A stretch of 38,043 nt of DNA from Deltaproteobacteria bacterium (GTDB lineage Bacteria > Myxococcota_A > Polyangia > DRWM01 > JAAZOP01). The notes below the pieces were generated by a model that ran no database searches, was not told where the DNA came from, and saw only the letters and a program-made list of their open reading frames with translations. The position numbers and the translations under genes are program-made. Numbering within the stretch: position 1 is the first letter of the stretch; each line of letters begins with the position of its first letter. Where the stretch lies: NCBI GenBank assembly GCA_016218815.1, contig JACRCX010000015.1, forward strand, positions 1 to 38,043, in the 5' to 3' direction. This document shows positions 14,336 through 25,744 of the stretch, in pieces.

Positions 14336-14524
14336 GGCTACGCCCACCGGTTCGCAGGTCCGCCCTTCATGGTATCTCGATGAGCAACGGACCCTCGGGG
14401 ACGAAGCCGCGCCCGGCGTCGAACGCTCGGGCCGCGGGCAGCTCCAGGAACTGGTGCTGGAGCCCGCGCGACCCGTGCGGGACGCCGGGGGTCCCGGGCG
14501 GCCCGTGCGGAAGCCGGCGCAAGG

Positions 14525-14710
14525 GCCGGCCTGGGATTCGGAGTACGGCCTTTCCGGTATCCGAACCGCGGGCTTCAGCCCGCGGCCACGGTCACCCGGC
14601 GGGCCGGGATTTCTCCGCCGCAGGCTGAAGCCTGCGGTTCGGAGGGCGAAGGTGGGCCATTCGTCAACGGAAACCGCTGCGTCAGGTCTACTCCGAATCC
14701 CAGGGCCGGC
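14525..14710. repeat. Nested inverted repeat around REP-like copy 2
   Basis: The outer arms are 14525-14545 (GCCGGCCTGGGATTCGGAGT and one more base) and 14689-14710, which are reverse complements apart from one extra C. Inside, at 14559-14643, is the REP-like unit CCGAACCGCGGGCTTCAGCC ... GGCTGAAGCCTGCGGTTCGG. The whole 186-bp block could extrude a long cruciform. It may be a small non-autonomous mobile element or a paired REP element. It fills most of the ~490 bp without a gene between 14281 and 14772. Confidence 0.75.
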
Positions 14711-14718
14711 GGCGGCTG

Positions 14719-14747
14719 TTGACGCTGTCGGGTCGGCCCCGTACGAT
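14719..14747 (+). promoter_or_regulatory. Sigma-70-like promoter of the antitoxin
   Basis: TTGACG (14719-14724), 17 bases, TACGAT (14742-14747). The same -35 box and spacing are found before the MntA-like gene. The expected start is about 14754, 19 bp before the chosen ATG. Confidence 0.55.
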
Positions 14748-14772
14748 GAAACCGGCGGATGGGAGCGACGCG

Positions 14773-14997
14773 ATGGGAACAGACAGCAATTGCGATCCCC
14801 TCGTCCCGAGTCCGGAGCTGATCCGGAAGATCCGCGACCTGCCGGCGGAGCGGATCGCGGAGCTGGAGGACTTCGTCGATTTCCTTCGGCTGCGCGCCGT
14901 CGACCGGGAGCTGACAAGGGCCGCGGCACGAATGACCGAAGATGCTTTGCGGCGGGTGTGGGACAACCCGGACGATGCCGAATACGACCACCTGTGA
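14773..14997 (+). CDS. Antitoxin-like protein of a MazEF-type pair
   Basis: The 74-aa protein has LIRKIRDLPAERIAELEDFV, an amphipathic segment found in DUF2281-like and related antitoxins, and an acidic tail (NPDDAEYDHL) typical of toxin-binding ends. ATG at 14773 is picked because GGGAG lies seven bases before it and the promoter -10 covers the earlier ATG at 14746. It overlaps the toxin start by 23 bp. Confidence 0.7.
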   Translation: MGTDSNCDPLVPSPELIRKIRDLPAERIAELEDFVDFLRLRAVDRELTRAAARMTEDALRRVWDNPDDAEYDHL

Positions 14998-15214
14998 GTT
15001 CGGCGATCTCGCCCTGGTACCGTTCCCCTTCACGGACCAGACCGCCGCGAAGAAGCGACCGGCCGTCGTCGTGAGTTCGGCGGCGTACCACCGAGACCGC
15101 CTTGCGGTGAGGGGCCTCCGTCCTCAGGGCGTGGGCGGCACGGGGATGTTGTCGCAGTGGAACTGCGCTTCGTCCGGGCCCCCGCGTGAGGCGCAGAAGG
15201 TGTTGACGCAGTAG
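14975..15214 (+). pseudogene. Truncated MazF/PemK-like toxin
   Basis: From ATG at 14975 the frame gives FGDLALVPFPFTDQTAAKKR followed by PAVVVSSAAYHRDR, the standard front of MazF/PemK-family endoribonucleases (about 110-120 aa). Similarity stops after about 45 residues near 15,110, and the rest (RGLRPQGVGG...) runs antisense into the convergent lipoprotein gene. The C-terminal strands that complete the fold are missing, so it is almost surely inactive. The antitoxin is left intact. Confidence 0.75.
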
Positions 15215-16080
15215 ACGCAGTCGGCGCCGATCGAGTTCGGCCACTCCTCGCACGTCAGCCCGCAGTCGTAGCGCCCGCGCGGCGTGTCGCACGCGGCGGT
15301 GTCGGTGGGAGTCCCAGGGGACGAGTCGAGACAGGCCGGGTGCACCGTGTAGCAGTGGTCCGGCCCGACCTTCGTGCACGGATTCCCGCAGTCGTCCGTC
15401 CCCGTCGTCGTCTCGTGGCAGTACGCCGGCGGCGCGCCGCAGGTCGTCGGCGACCCCGCCACGCACGTCTGCGGCACCCCGTCCACACAGCTCGGCACCG
15501 TCACCTCGCACGCCCCGATGCCGCACGTCGTCTCGCCCAGGTCGTCGGTCAGCCCGTCGCAGTCGTTGTCCAGCCCGTCGCACACCTCGGGCGCCGCCGG
15601 CGGTCCCAGGTCCACGCACTCGCCCCAGACACCGCCCGACCCGCAGGTCTGCTCGCCCGGGCCACACTCTCCCGGCGCGACCGCGCACGGGCGCGTCGCG
15701 CCCGCAACACAGGCCGCCGTCACCTCGTCGGCTGCCCCGTCGTCAGCGACGGCGTCGTCCGTGCCGGCATCGTCGGTCGCCGTCTCGCCGGTCGCTCCGT
15801 CGTCGGTCGCGGTCTCGTCGGTCGCCGCGTCGTCGGTTGCCGCACCGTCGGCCTCTGTATCGACGGCGTCGCCGGATCCCTCGGAGGTCTCGCGCGGCAC
15901 GTCCGCGTCGGCGTCCGCGCCGACCGCACCGTCGGTGTCCGCCATGCGGTCCGCCTCGGATCCGACGGCGTCCTGCTCCTGCAAGCCCGCCGCGTCGAGC
16001 CCGCAGCCGGCGAGCGCCGCCGGCAGGGCTGCCAGGACCGCTCCCCACGCGATTCCGGCCTGTCGTGCGGAGGAACCCAT
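15124..16080 (-). CDS. MopE-type Cys-rich lipoprotein
   Basis: The 318-aa protein has an N-terminal lipoprotein signal ending LPAALAGC. It is followed by a long Asp/Thr/Ala spacer with repeats such as TDETATDD, then Cys-rich sequence with PEVCDGLDNDCDGLTDD, the MopE-like motif seen in many myxobacterial surface proteins and thought to bind calcium. The end (about 200-318) has many more cysteines and no known fold. GGAAGGAG is 8 bases before the ATG. It is transcribed away from the TPR lipoprotein gene. Likely anchored in a membrane and exposed outside the cytoplasm; partner unknown. Confidence 0.8.
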   Translation of the reverse strand: MGSSARQAGIAWGAVLAALPAALAGCGLDAAGLQEQDAVGSEADRMADTDGAVGADADADVPRETSEGSGDAVDTEADGAATDDAATDETATDDGATGETATDDAGTDDAVADDGAADEVTAACVAGATRPCAVAPGECGPGEQTCGSGGVWGECVDLGPPAAPEVCDGLDNDCDGLTDDLGETTCGIGACEVTVPSCVDGVPQTCVAGSPTTCGAPPAYCHETTTGTDDCGNPCTKVGPDHCYTVHPACLDSSPGTPTDTAACDTPRGRYDCGLTCEEWPNSIGADCVYCVNTFCASRGGPDEAQFHCDNIPVPPTP

Positions 16081-16328
16081 GGCGTTCGCTCCTTCCCTCC
16101 AGAGCCCCGAGGACATCCCGCGGCCCTCGCCCGACGTCGCACCCCGAAGGGTACGCGCCCCGCGGGTTTCGCGCAAAGGGCGGGGCGGAGCAAGAGCGCG
16201 AGCGGAGGGACCGACGGGGGCGCCGTCACGGCGCGATGTGGGGCGGCTCGGTCAGCTTGCGGGGGCGCGCGCGAAATGCTGGACTGCGCGTGGTGCGGTT
16301 CCGCGCAGAGCGCGGGGAGGAGAGACGC

Positions 16329-17285
16329 ATGATGAAACTCGTGACGTGCGGAGCGATGTTGCTCGTGGTGGCGGCGGGGCCCGTGGGCTGCAAGAAGGGC
16401 GGCGGGACGACCCAGGCGGCGGACGGGGGAGGGGCGACCGCGCCGGAAGGCCCGGCGAACCCGGTCCTCGCGCCGGAGGATGCGGCCGCGAGGCCGGTGG
16501 AGCCGATCCCGCCGCCTGCGACCGACGCCGCGTCCCCTCCGACCGCGGACGCGGGAGGCGGTGCGTCGGCTCCCGCAGGCGACGAAGCGGGAGGCAGCAC
16601 CATCGTCGTCGGGGAGGGAGACGACCAGCAGACCCAGGCGGCTCGCGCGTTGCTGGAGTCGGGCATCGCCCTGGCGAAGGCCGGGAAGTGCCCCGAGGCG
16701 ATCGCCGAGGGTTTCGACAAGGTCGTGGCGCTGTTCGACGCGCAGTTCGCCGGCAACCACGCCGCCGTGCGCTGCGGACGCAGCTCCACCGACGCGCTGG
16801 GACAGGGACTCGAGGCCGCGCTGGGCGGCGGCGACGTGGTCGTTCTCGGACCGGAGTGGCCGGAGGCGCTGTACTACAAGGCGTACTGCCTCGTGGAGCT
16901 GGGCGACCCGACGCAGGCCAAGTCGTTGCTGCAGAAGGCCCTGGAGCTGATGCCCGGCGACCCGATGTACCTGTGCGAGCTGGGCGACATGATCCTGCAC
17001 GAGAGCGGCTGGCAGCAGGCGTTCGACATCTTCGAGCAGGCGCGCAAGAGCGCCGAGACGCTGGCGGCCGAGCCGGACGGCGCCGCCCGGAGCCCCGGCG
17101 GACGGACGCCGGTGCAATGGCAGACGCGGGCCCTGCGCGGCGAAGGGTACGCGCTCGTCGAGCTGCACAGGCTCGACGACGCGGAACAGGCCTATCGCCG
17201 GGCGCTCGAGCTGGACCCGAGCGACGAGCAGGCCAAGAAGGAGCTGGACTACATCAGCGAAATGCGCACGCGAGGCACGCCGTAG
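16329..17285 (+). CDS. TPR-repeat lipoprotein
   Basis: ATG at 16329 follows GGAGGAGAGACGC. The signal ends VAAGPVGC, so the mature protein begins with a lipidated Cys. An Ala/Pro/Gly-rich spacer (about 25-105) leads to TPR-like helices from about 110: EALYYKAYCLVELGDPTQAK, SLLQKALELMPGDP and DDAEQAYRRALELDPSDEQA near the end. TPRs usually hold protein complexes together. Divergent from the MopE-type lipoprotein with 248 bp between; I see no clear promoter there. Confidence 0.85.
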   Translation: MMKLVTCGAMLLVVAAGPVGCKKGGGTTQAADGGGATAPEGPANPVLAPEDAAARPVEPIPPPATDAASPPTADAGGGASAPAGDEAGGSTIVVGEGDDQQTQAARALLESGIALAKAGKCPEAIAEGFDKVVALFDAQFAGNHAAVRCGRSSTDALGQGLEAALGGGDVVVLGPEWPEALYYKAYCLVELGDPTQAKSLLQKALELMPGDPMYLCELGDMILHESGWQQAFDIFEQARKSAETLAAEPDGAARSPGGRTPVQWQTRALRGEGYALVELHRLDDAEQAYRRALELDPSDEQAKKELDYISEMRTRGTP

Positions 17286-17399
17286 GCCCACGCCGGCGAG
17301 CTGCTCGAGTCGCCCGACGGGCGGGAGCGAGTCGGGGGAATCCGGCGGACCGCACGCGACCTCGGCCTCGGCCGGTGCGGCACTCGCCGCCGAGCTGGT

Positions 17400-19634
<2,235 letters not shown>

Positions 19635-19746
19635 CTCCTGCCTTCCTCTCCGCCGGCCCGGGGGGCGGACGGACCGCCGGGGCCGAAGCCCTACTGTAGA
19701 ACCAAGCGGACGAGTTTCAAAGGGCGGCGGCGGGCGCGGTCGCAGT

Positions 19747-21117
19747 CTACTCGCGGCCCATCGCCGCCTTGCAGGTCTTCTGGTAGAGGTCGCGGAAGAT
19801 GTTGTCGGGGTCGGTGAGCGCCTTCACCTTCGCGAAGTTCTCGCGGTGGAAGATCTTCCAGAACTCGTCCTCCGGGTAGTAATTGTACGAGATCAGCGTC
19901 TTGATCCCGTTCAGCTCCTGAAGCTTCTGCTCCAGCTCGCGGTAGATGTTCCGGCCCGGTGGCTGCTTCCCGCCGTAGATCGCGATGTCGATCAGCAGGT
20001 CGTCGTTCATCCGCTTCCAGTAGTCGTCGGCCAGCCACTCGTAGTCGTGCACGCGGCGGTAGGGGACGCACCAGAGCGGGTAGTGATTGTAGTCCGCCGC
20101 GTACCACTCCAGGAACTCCTTCAGGCGCGAGAAGGGGAGGAAGGTGTCGACGGTGACGTCCGGACGGTCGTCGGACAAGAGGAGCCAGCGCAGCTTCTCC
20201 GCCAGACGCAGGATCTCGGAGGAGCCGAGGAACTTGCCCAGCAAGAGCCGCCCCAGGAACGACTTGGGGTGCACGTTCGTCACCCCCTGGTCGTAGCGGT
20301 AGAAGTAGTGCGGCGTCCGGAAGTAGTCCTCGGTCCGCTCGGCCGTGCTCCGGTAGTACACCTTCAGCCAGTCGTAGCGGTTCGTGTACGGGGCGGAGTC
20401 CACGAAGTCGCCGACGCACAGCACGAGGTGCGAGTTGGAGTGGATGATCCCGTCCATGAACTCGACGTCCCGCCGCTCGAAGTGCGAGCGGATCGATGCC
20501 AGGTAGCTGTCGATCGAGCGGTGCGTCTCGTGGCGCAGGTGGACGAACGGCTTCGCGGGGACCAGCCGGAAGACGAGCCGCGAGAGGATGCCGACGGTCC
20601 CGAACGAGCCGTGCATCATCTGGAAGACGAGCGAGTGCTCGTTCTCCGGGGTGCAGGTGAGCACCTCGCCTTTTGCGGTGATGATTTCGTACTCGAGGCA
20701 GGTGTCGTGGAAGCCGCCGTGGACGTACGACATGGACTCGATCGAGCAGCCGGCGACGGCGCCGCCGATGGTGATGGTTTTCAGCTCCGGGACGACGATG
20801 GGGACGAAGCCCAGCGGCAGCGTCTGCTCGACCAGCTTGCAGAAGGGGACGCCCGGCTCGGCGATGCACAGACGGCGCTCGGGGTCGATCTCGAGCACCT
20901 CGTCGAAGTCGTTGAGGTCGATCTTCTCGTCCTGGTGCTTGCGGTCGTGGACCTTGGGCACCTGGTGCGAGACCATCCGCTTCTGACGGCTGAGGGGCGC
21001 CGTGCTCGTGCGCTCGCGAAGCTGCCGCGCGACGCGCGCGACCTTGCTCGCGTGCCGCGCCTCGCGTGCCCTGCCGTTGGCGGTGGTCGGTCGGTGCGGC
21101 TCGGTCGTTGCGCTCAT
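19747..21117 (-). CDS. FAD-linked oxidoreductase (PCMH/VAO-type)
   Basis: The 456-aa protein has an FAD-binding PCMH domain around 60-190: RLCIAEPGVPFCKLVEQTLP, LGFVPIVVPELKTITIGGAV and the following GC-SIES, which resemble the 24-dehydrocholesterol reductase/DWARF1 branch of the family. The later part (YDWLKVYYRSTAERTEDYF, YRRVHDYEWLADDYW) is the substrate domain. No signal peptide is visible. ATG at 21117 has GTGAGG upstream. It starts 14 bp after the activase-fusion gene, so both are probably one operon. The electron acceptor and substrate are unknown. Confidence 0.8.
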   Translation of the reverse strand: MSATTEPHRPTTANGRAREARHASKVARVARQLRERTSTAPLSRQKRMVSHQVPKVHDRKHQDEKIDLNDFDEVLEIDPERRLCIAEPGVPFCKLVEQTLPLGFVPIVVPELKTITIGGAVAGCSIESMSYVHGGFHDTCLEYEIITAKGEVLTCTPENEHSLVFQMMHGSFGTVGILSRLVFRLVPAKPFVHLRHETHRSIDSYLASIRSHFERRDVEFMDGIIHSNSHLVLCVGDFVDSAPYTNRYDWLKVYYRSTAERTEDYFRTPHYFYRYDQGVTNVHPKSFLGRLLLGKFLGSSEILRLAEKLRWLLLSDDRPDVTVDTFLPFSRLKEFLEWYAADYNHYPLWCVPYRRVHDYEWLADDYWKRMNDDLLIDIAIYGGKQPPGRNIYRELEQKLQELNGIKTLISYNYYPEDEFWKIFHRENFAKVKALTDPDNIFRDLYQKTCKAAMGRE

Positions 21118-21131
21118 GGGCTGCCTCACGA

Positions 21132-24100
21132 TCAATGCGGTCTCTCCGAATCCGAACCGCACCCTTCAGGGTGCGGCTGCCGGGGCGGTCCAGCCGCGGG
21201 CTGAAGCCCGCGGTTCGGATGGGAGAGGGCAGCAAGCAGCGATAGCCCGGCCTCGGCCCACCTTTTCCAGAACGCCTTTCCGTTCGGGCGTTCGGTGGGC
21301 TCGAAGCGCAGGACGTTGTGGGCAAAGACCTCCATCCGGGAGACGATGTTCGGCGGGTACGGCTGGCCGTCGTTCTCCAGCGCCAGGACGGGGTAGCCGT
21401 GGGCCTTGGCCCAGGGCGAGTAGACCCCTTCGATCAGGCGGCCCGGCAGGCAGCCGAATGGGGCGATGATCGCGACGCCGGAGTAGCCCTCCTGCATCGC
21501 CGCCGCCCCCACCGCGGGCGACACCGTCGCCTCGCTCTCCAGCTCCGGGTCGACGAAGATCTTGCGGCCTTCGCCGATCACCTTCTCCATGTCGTGCGGG
21601 ACGTGGGGGATGAGCCCCGTCGGCCCGAGGGTCGAGGCGATCCTGGACTCGACGGCTTCCTTCCAGTACTTCTCGACGAGGTAGATCGCCTCGTCCTTGA
21701 GCCCGCCGTCCAGGAGCGAGCGCACCCAGCCTTCGCGCTCGCGCCGCCCCTCCATCAGGAACTTGCGCGCGAAGTCGGTGTAGTGGAACCACTCGGTGAT
21801 GCCCGTCACCTTGGGGTAGATCCCCTTGGCGAGCAGCGTGCGGCACAGCTCGTCGACGGAGAAGTTGTCGCGCCGGACGTAGATCTCGCCGACGACGAGG
21901 ACCTTCTTGAGGTCCTCCATCCGGGCCTTGCGGGGGATCCGGCCCAGGGTCGCGGCGGCGTTCTTGAGCGCCCGCTCCAACTCGTCCGGGCCCGCCTGGA
22001 AGGCGCGCATCACGTCCTGCCACACGGCCTGGAAGGTCTGCTGGGCGGCGGCTGGATCGCGCGCGAGGAGGCGCAGGGCGTTGCGCATGTCGCCGAAGTA
22101 GTCGCCGAGGACGAGGCCGCGCCAGACGTCGCGGCTGAAGGTCGGGCCCAGCTCGCGGTAGGAGTTCTCCGAGCCGCAGACGAGGAGCACGACGTTCTCC
22201 CAGCCCAGCTCGTCGAACAGCCGGTCGAAGAAGACGTGGTACTGGCCGGTGCGGCAGGGACCGAGGGTGGAAGGCACGAAGACGACGTAGATGTCGTCGC
22301 CGGAACCGGGCGGCTTGCCCTTGAAGTGCTGCAGGATGGCGCCCAGGACGAGCAGGGCAGGGATGCACTCCTTGCCGGAGGCGACGTTGCGGGCGAGCTG
22401 CGTGCTGTAGACGTCGGGCAGGGGGAGGTGGGAGGAGTGGATGCCCTGGCGGCGCGAGCAGACGGCCATGGCCTCGGTGGACAGGTCGCCCATCGAGGGC
22501 CAGATGAGGTGGACGCGGGGATCGCGAATGTCGAGCCGCCGGCCGGTCTTGCGGTCGACGACGTCGCAGAACTCCTCCTTGAGCGCGATCGCGTAGCGCC
22601 GCCGGAACGGTTTTTCGGCAGCCGGGATCACGTGACGGCGGTAGCTCTCGACGATGTCGAGGAACGCCTCGACGCGCGTGTCCAGGCCGGCGTCGGCGGT
22701 GTGCGAGTCGATTTCCAGGACGAGGTACGGCTTCTGCTCCATGAGCCAGCGGACGTAGTGCAGGAGGAAGGAGTCGGGGGCGCAGGAGAAGTTGGAGATC
22801 CAGGTGAGGTAGAGGTTGGGGACCTTGCGTACCTGGCGTGCGGCCTTCATGTCCTGCTGGCCGTAGAACCAGTAGTTGTTGGGCGGGATGTCGGCGTCGT
22901 CCTCGAAGATCATGTCGTACGGGACGACGGTGACGCCCTGCGAGGTGAATTTGCGCGGGATGCCCATGTTGGCGTCGCGGGTGAAGGCGTTGTAGGGGCG
23001 GCCGAGCAGTGCGATGTAGACCCGCTCGGGGTTGGCGGCGACCTCGCGCAGCACCTTGCGGCCCAGCGCGCGGTACGCGTCGAGGAATTCCTTGAAGTGC
23101 GCGACGCCGACGTCGTAGGCGTGCCCGCCTTCGGCGCGGGAGAACCCGAGCTGCTCGGCCGTCTCCTCGAACGCGCCGCGGCTCGCCTCGAGGCCGCGGC
23201 CCAGCGAGAGGAGGGGCCTGAGCATCTGGTCGTCACGCAGGCCGAACGCCTGCCGGGCGTAGTAGGGCAGGCCCTGGGTGAGGGGGCAGACGCAGGCGTG
23301 CACGTCCTCGAGGGACGGCATGTCGCGGAAGTGCGGCAGGAAGAGTGTGTCAACGCCCTTGTCCAGGACGTCCTGGATGGCGCCGTGGGCGATCTCGGCG
23401 GGGAAGCAGTAGTTGCTTTCCTGCTTGGCGATGCCTTCCGGAACGATGCGGGTCGAGACCTCGACCTTGACGCCGAGGGTGTGGAAGTACCAGGAGTAGA
23501 ACGGCCACAGGGAGTGGACGGAGAACGCCATCGGGACGCCGACGACGCGCGCGGTCTTCGGCCGGAGCGAACCCGGCGGCGGCGCGAAGTCCTCGAAGAG
23601 CATCTTCGTGCGCACCTGCGTGTAGTCGACGACGTCCTCGGAGCGAATCCTCCGCTTCTTGCGCTGGTTGGTGTAGAGCGAGCAGCGTCCGCCGAACGGG
23701 TAGGTGTGTTCACCGACCTGGAGGCGTCGGACGGAGCAGAGGTTCTCGCAGGATTTGCAGACGAACTCCGTCTTGTAGGTGATCTCCTTCTCGATGAGGG
23801 TGTCGAGGTCGAACTCGCCGGGCTCGAGGAGGCCCTCGTCGCGCTTCTGGAGCACGAGCCGCGCGACGCCGAAGCAGCCCATCAGCTCGGGATCGGGCGG
23901 GACGGTGATGGTCTTGCCGGTCATCTGGGCGAAGGCGAGCGGGACGGCGGGGTTTTTCGCGACGCCGCCCTGGAGGACGATGTGCTCGCCGATCGCGCGG
24001 TTGCCGACGACGCGATTGAGGTAGTTGGCGACGATGGAGAAGACGAGGCCGGCGACGATGTCCTCGCGCTTCGCCCCCTGCTGGATGGCCTTGCGGATGT

Positions 24101-25601
24101 CGGAGTTGATGAAAGCGGAGCAGTGCTCGCCGAATTTCAGCGGCGCCGCGGCCTGGAGGGCGAGCGGGCCGATCTCGGGTGCGGTCTCGATATTGAGGTC
24201 CGAGGCGGACGACTCCTCGAGGAAGGAGCCGGTGCCGGCCGAGCAGGCCTCGTTCATCGCGTAATCGATCGGGACGCCGTTGTTGATGTAGACGTACTTG
24301 GCGTCCTGGCCGCCGATCTCGAAGATCGTGTCGACGTCCTTCTGGAAGTAGGTCGTGCCGACCGTGTGGGCGATGATTTCGTTGTACACGCCGGGGGTCT
24401 CGAGGAAGACGCCGAGCAGCTCGCGGGAGGAGCCGGTGGTGGCGACGAAGCGGATCTTCGGCCGCTGCGTTCCGAGCTGCTTGCGCACCTCGCGCAGGCA
24501 GAGCTTCAGGGCGGCGACGGGATCGCCGTGGGTGCGGCCGTAGTGCTCGGCGACGATCTCGAGCGTCGCGGCGTTGATCAGCGCGACCTTGGTCGTGGTC
24601 GAGCCGCCGTCGACGCCCAGGACGTATTCGGCCCGGGGGTCGTAGGCGGCGCGGCGCGAGGGAGCGTTGTGGACGAGCTCGCGGGATTCGGCGAGGGGCC
24701 GGAAGGTCTTGAAGACGAGGGCCGAGCCGGGCCGCACGGGCTCGGCCGGGAGGTCGGCGCCGCGGGTGCGGGCAAGGTGCGCGGCGCCGAAGGCCTCGAA
24801 GAAAGGCGCCTCGGCGGGCACGACGAACTCGATCCCGGGGCACGCCTCGCGGACGAAGTCGACCAGGAAGCGGTTCCTCGTGACGCCGCCGATGAGGACC
24901 ACCTGGCCGCTCTTGAGCTTGGCCTTGGTGAGGAACTCGGCGACCTTGTCGGCCATGACCTTGGAGAGTGAGAGGGCGATGTCGCCCTTGGTGGCCTCGC
25001 CCTTGTTCAGCCGGTGGGTGCAGTCGGACTTCATGAACACGGAGCAGCGGGCGGAGAGGCGGTGGACGCAGGCGCCGGCGCAGACCTCGTCGATGTCCTC
25101 GAGGTGCAGGTTCATGCGGCCGAGCTGCTGGCGGAGGAACTCGCCGGTGCCCGAGGCGCACTTGTTGCCGGCGTAGGTGCTGGCGATGCGGCCTTCGCGG
25201 TCGAGGGCGTAGACGACCAGATCCTCGCCGCCCATGGAGACGACGGCGCGGGGGCGGAGGCCGAGTGCGCCGAGGCCGCTCTCGATGCCGACCGCGGCGA
25301 TGATGTCGGGCAGGGCGATGCGGTTCCGCCCCTCGGTGCCGGTGACGAGGCCGGGGAGGGGCGAGCGGTGGAGGGGTGGCTTGCCCGCCGTAGCCCCGGG
25401 AGGGGCGGAGGCGGGAGCGGTCGAGCGGTCGGGGGAAGGGGCGGGGGGAGGCGTGAGGCCGAGGCGGTCGAGAAGGCGCGAGAGCGTTCCGGGGAGGTCG
25501 CCCTCGTGGGCGAGGGCGGCATGCTCGACGGAGCCGTCCTCCGAGAGGAGGCAGAGCTTCAGGGTGGTCGAGCCGATATCGATTCCGAGGGTCTTGTTCA
25601 T
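21132..25601 (-). CDS. CoA-dehydratase activase / 2-hydroxyacyl-CoA dehydratase-like fusion
   Basis: The 1489-aa protein starts MNKTLGIDIGSTT. It has two BadF/BadG/BcrA-type ATPase domains: one from residue 1 with a Pro-rich insert at about 50-90 and GNKCASGTGEF, another from about 325 (VLGVDGGSTTTKVALIN) with NEACSAGTGSFLEES. A Cys-rich link (FVCKSCENLCSVRRLQVG, near 620) follows, then DUF2229-like and 2-hydroxyglutaryl-CoA-dehydratase-like regions. Activases of this family use ATP to push low-potential electrons from a [4Fe-4S] cluster into radical dehydratases or benzoyl-CoA reductase. The large fused form is of unknown substrate. The final ~28 residues are coded by a REP-like hairpin and look foreign. 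Confidence 0.85.
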   Translation of the reverse strand: MNKTLGIDIGSTTLKLCLLSEDGSVEHAALAHEGDLPGTLSRLLDRLGLTPPPAPSPDRSTAPASAPPGATAGKPPLHRSPLPGLVTGTEGRNRIALPDIIAAVGIESGLGALGLRPRAVVSMGGEDLVVYALDREGRIASTYAGNKCASGTGEFLRQQLGRMNLHLEDIDEVCAGACVHRLSARCSVFMKSDCTHRLNKGEATKGDIALSLSKVMADKVAEFLTKAKLKSGQVVLIGGVTRNRFLVDFVREACPGIEFVVPAEAPFFEAFGAAHLARTRGADLPAEPVRPGSALVFKTFRPLAESRELVHNAPSRRAAYDPRAEYVLGVDGGSTTTKVALINAATLEIVAEHYGRTHGDPVAALKLCLREVRKQLGTQRPKIRFVATTGSSRELLGVFLETPGVYNEIIAHTVGTTYFQKDVDTIFEIGGQDAKYVYINNGVPIDYAMNEACSAGTGSFLEESSASDLNIETAPEIGPLALQAAAPLKFGEHCSAFINSDIRKAIQQGAKREDIVAGLVFSIVANYLNRVVGNRAIGEHIVLQGGVAKNPAVPLAFAQMTGKTITVPPDPELMGCFGVARLVLQKRDEGLLEPGEFDLDTLIEKEITYKTEFVCKSCENLCSVRRLQVGEHTYPFGGRCSLYTNQRKKRRIRSEDVVDYTQVRTKMLFEDFAPPPGSLRPKTARVVGVPMAFSVHSLWPFYSWYFHTLGVKVEVSTRIVPEGIAKQESNYCFPAEIAHGAIQDVLDKGVDTLFLPHFRDMPSLEDVHACVCPLTQGLPYYARQAFGLRDDQMLRPLLSLGRGLEASRGAFEETAEQLGFSRAEGGHAYDVGVAHFKEFLDAYRALGRKVLREVAANPERVYIALLGRPYNAFTRDANMGIPRKFTSQGVTVVPYDMIFEDDADIPPNNYWFYGQQDMKAARQVRKVPNLYLTWISNFSCAPDSFLLHYVRWLMEQKPYLVLEIDSHTADAGLDTRVEAFLDIVESYRRHVIPAAEKPFRRRYAIALKEEFCDVVDRKTGRRLDIRDPRVHLIWPSMGDLSTEAMAVCSRRQGIHSSHLPLPDVYSTQLARNVASGKECIPALLVLGAILQHFKGKPPGSGDDIYVVFVPSTLGPCRTGQYHVFFDRLFDELGWENVVLLVCGSENSYRELGPTFSRDVWRGLVLGDYFGDMRNALRLLARDPAAAQQTFQAVWQDVMRAFQAGPDELERALKNAAATLGRIPRKARMEDLKKVLVVGEIYVRRDNFSVDELCRTLLAKGIYPKVTGITEWFHYTDFARKFLMEGRREREGWVRSLLDGGLKDEAIYLVEKYWKEAVESRIASTLGPTGLIPHVPHDMEKVIGEGRKIFVDPELESEATVSPAVGAAAMQEGYSGVAIIAPFGCLPGRLIEGVYSPWAKAHGYPVLALENDGQPYPPNIVSRMEVFAHNVLRFEPTERPNGKAFWKRWAEAGLSLLAALSHPNRGLQPAAGPPRQPHPEGCGSDSERPH
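21149..21221. repeat. REP-like hairpin repeat, copy 3, inside a coding end
   Basis: CCGAACCGCACCCTTCAGGG ... GGGCTGAAGCCCGCGGTTCGG, with the same outer arms as the other two copies. It makes up the last codons of the activase gene, replacing or extending its natural C-terminus. Confidence 0.75.
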
Positions 25602-25744
25602 CCGCCGTCCAGTCCCCACCCGGGGGCGGAAGGTTGCCTGCAGCGCGGGGGCCCGTCAAGCGATGTGAATGCGCGTGCGAACGCGCGCGGCGGCTGCAGG
25701 ACGATGCTGGGCGGGACGAACGCGGGGTGACGAAGCAGTCCGGA

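Noticed and set aside
21318..24971. 1217-codon open frame on the + strand
   Set aside because: It is antisense to the activase gene, whose motifs are clear. The frame is open only because of the high GC content.
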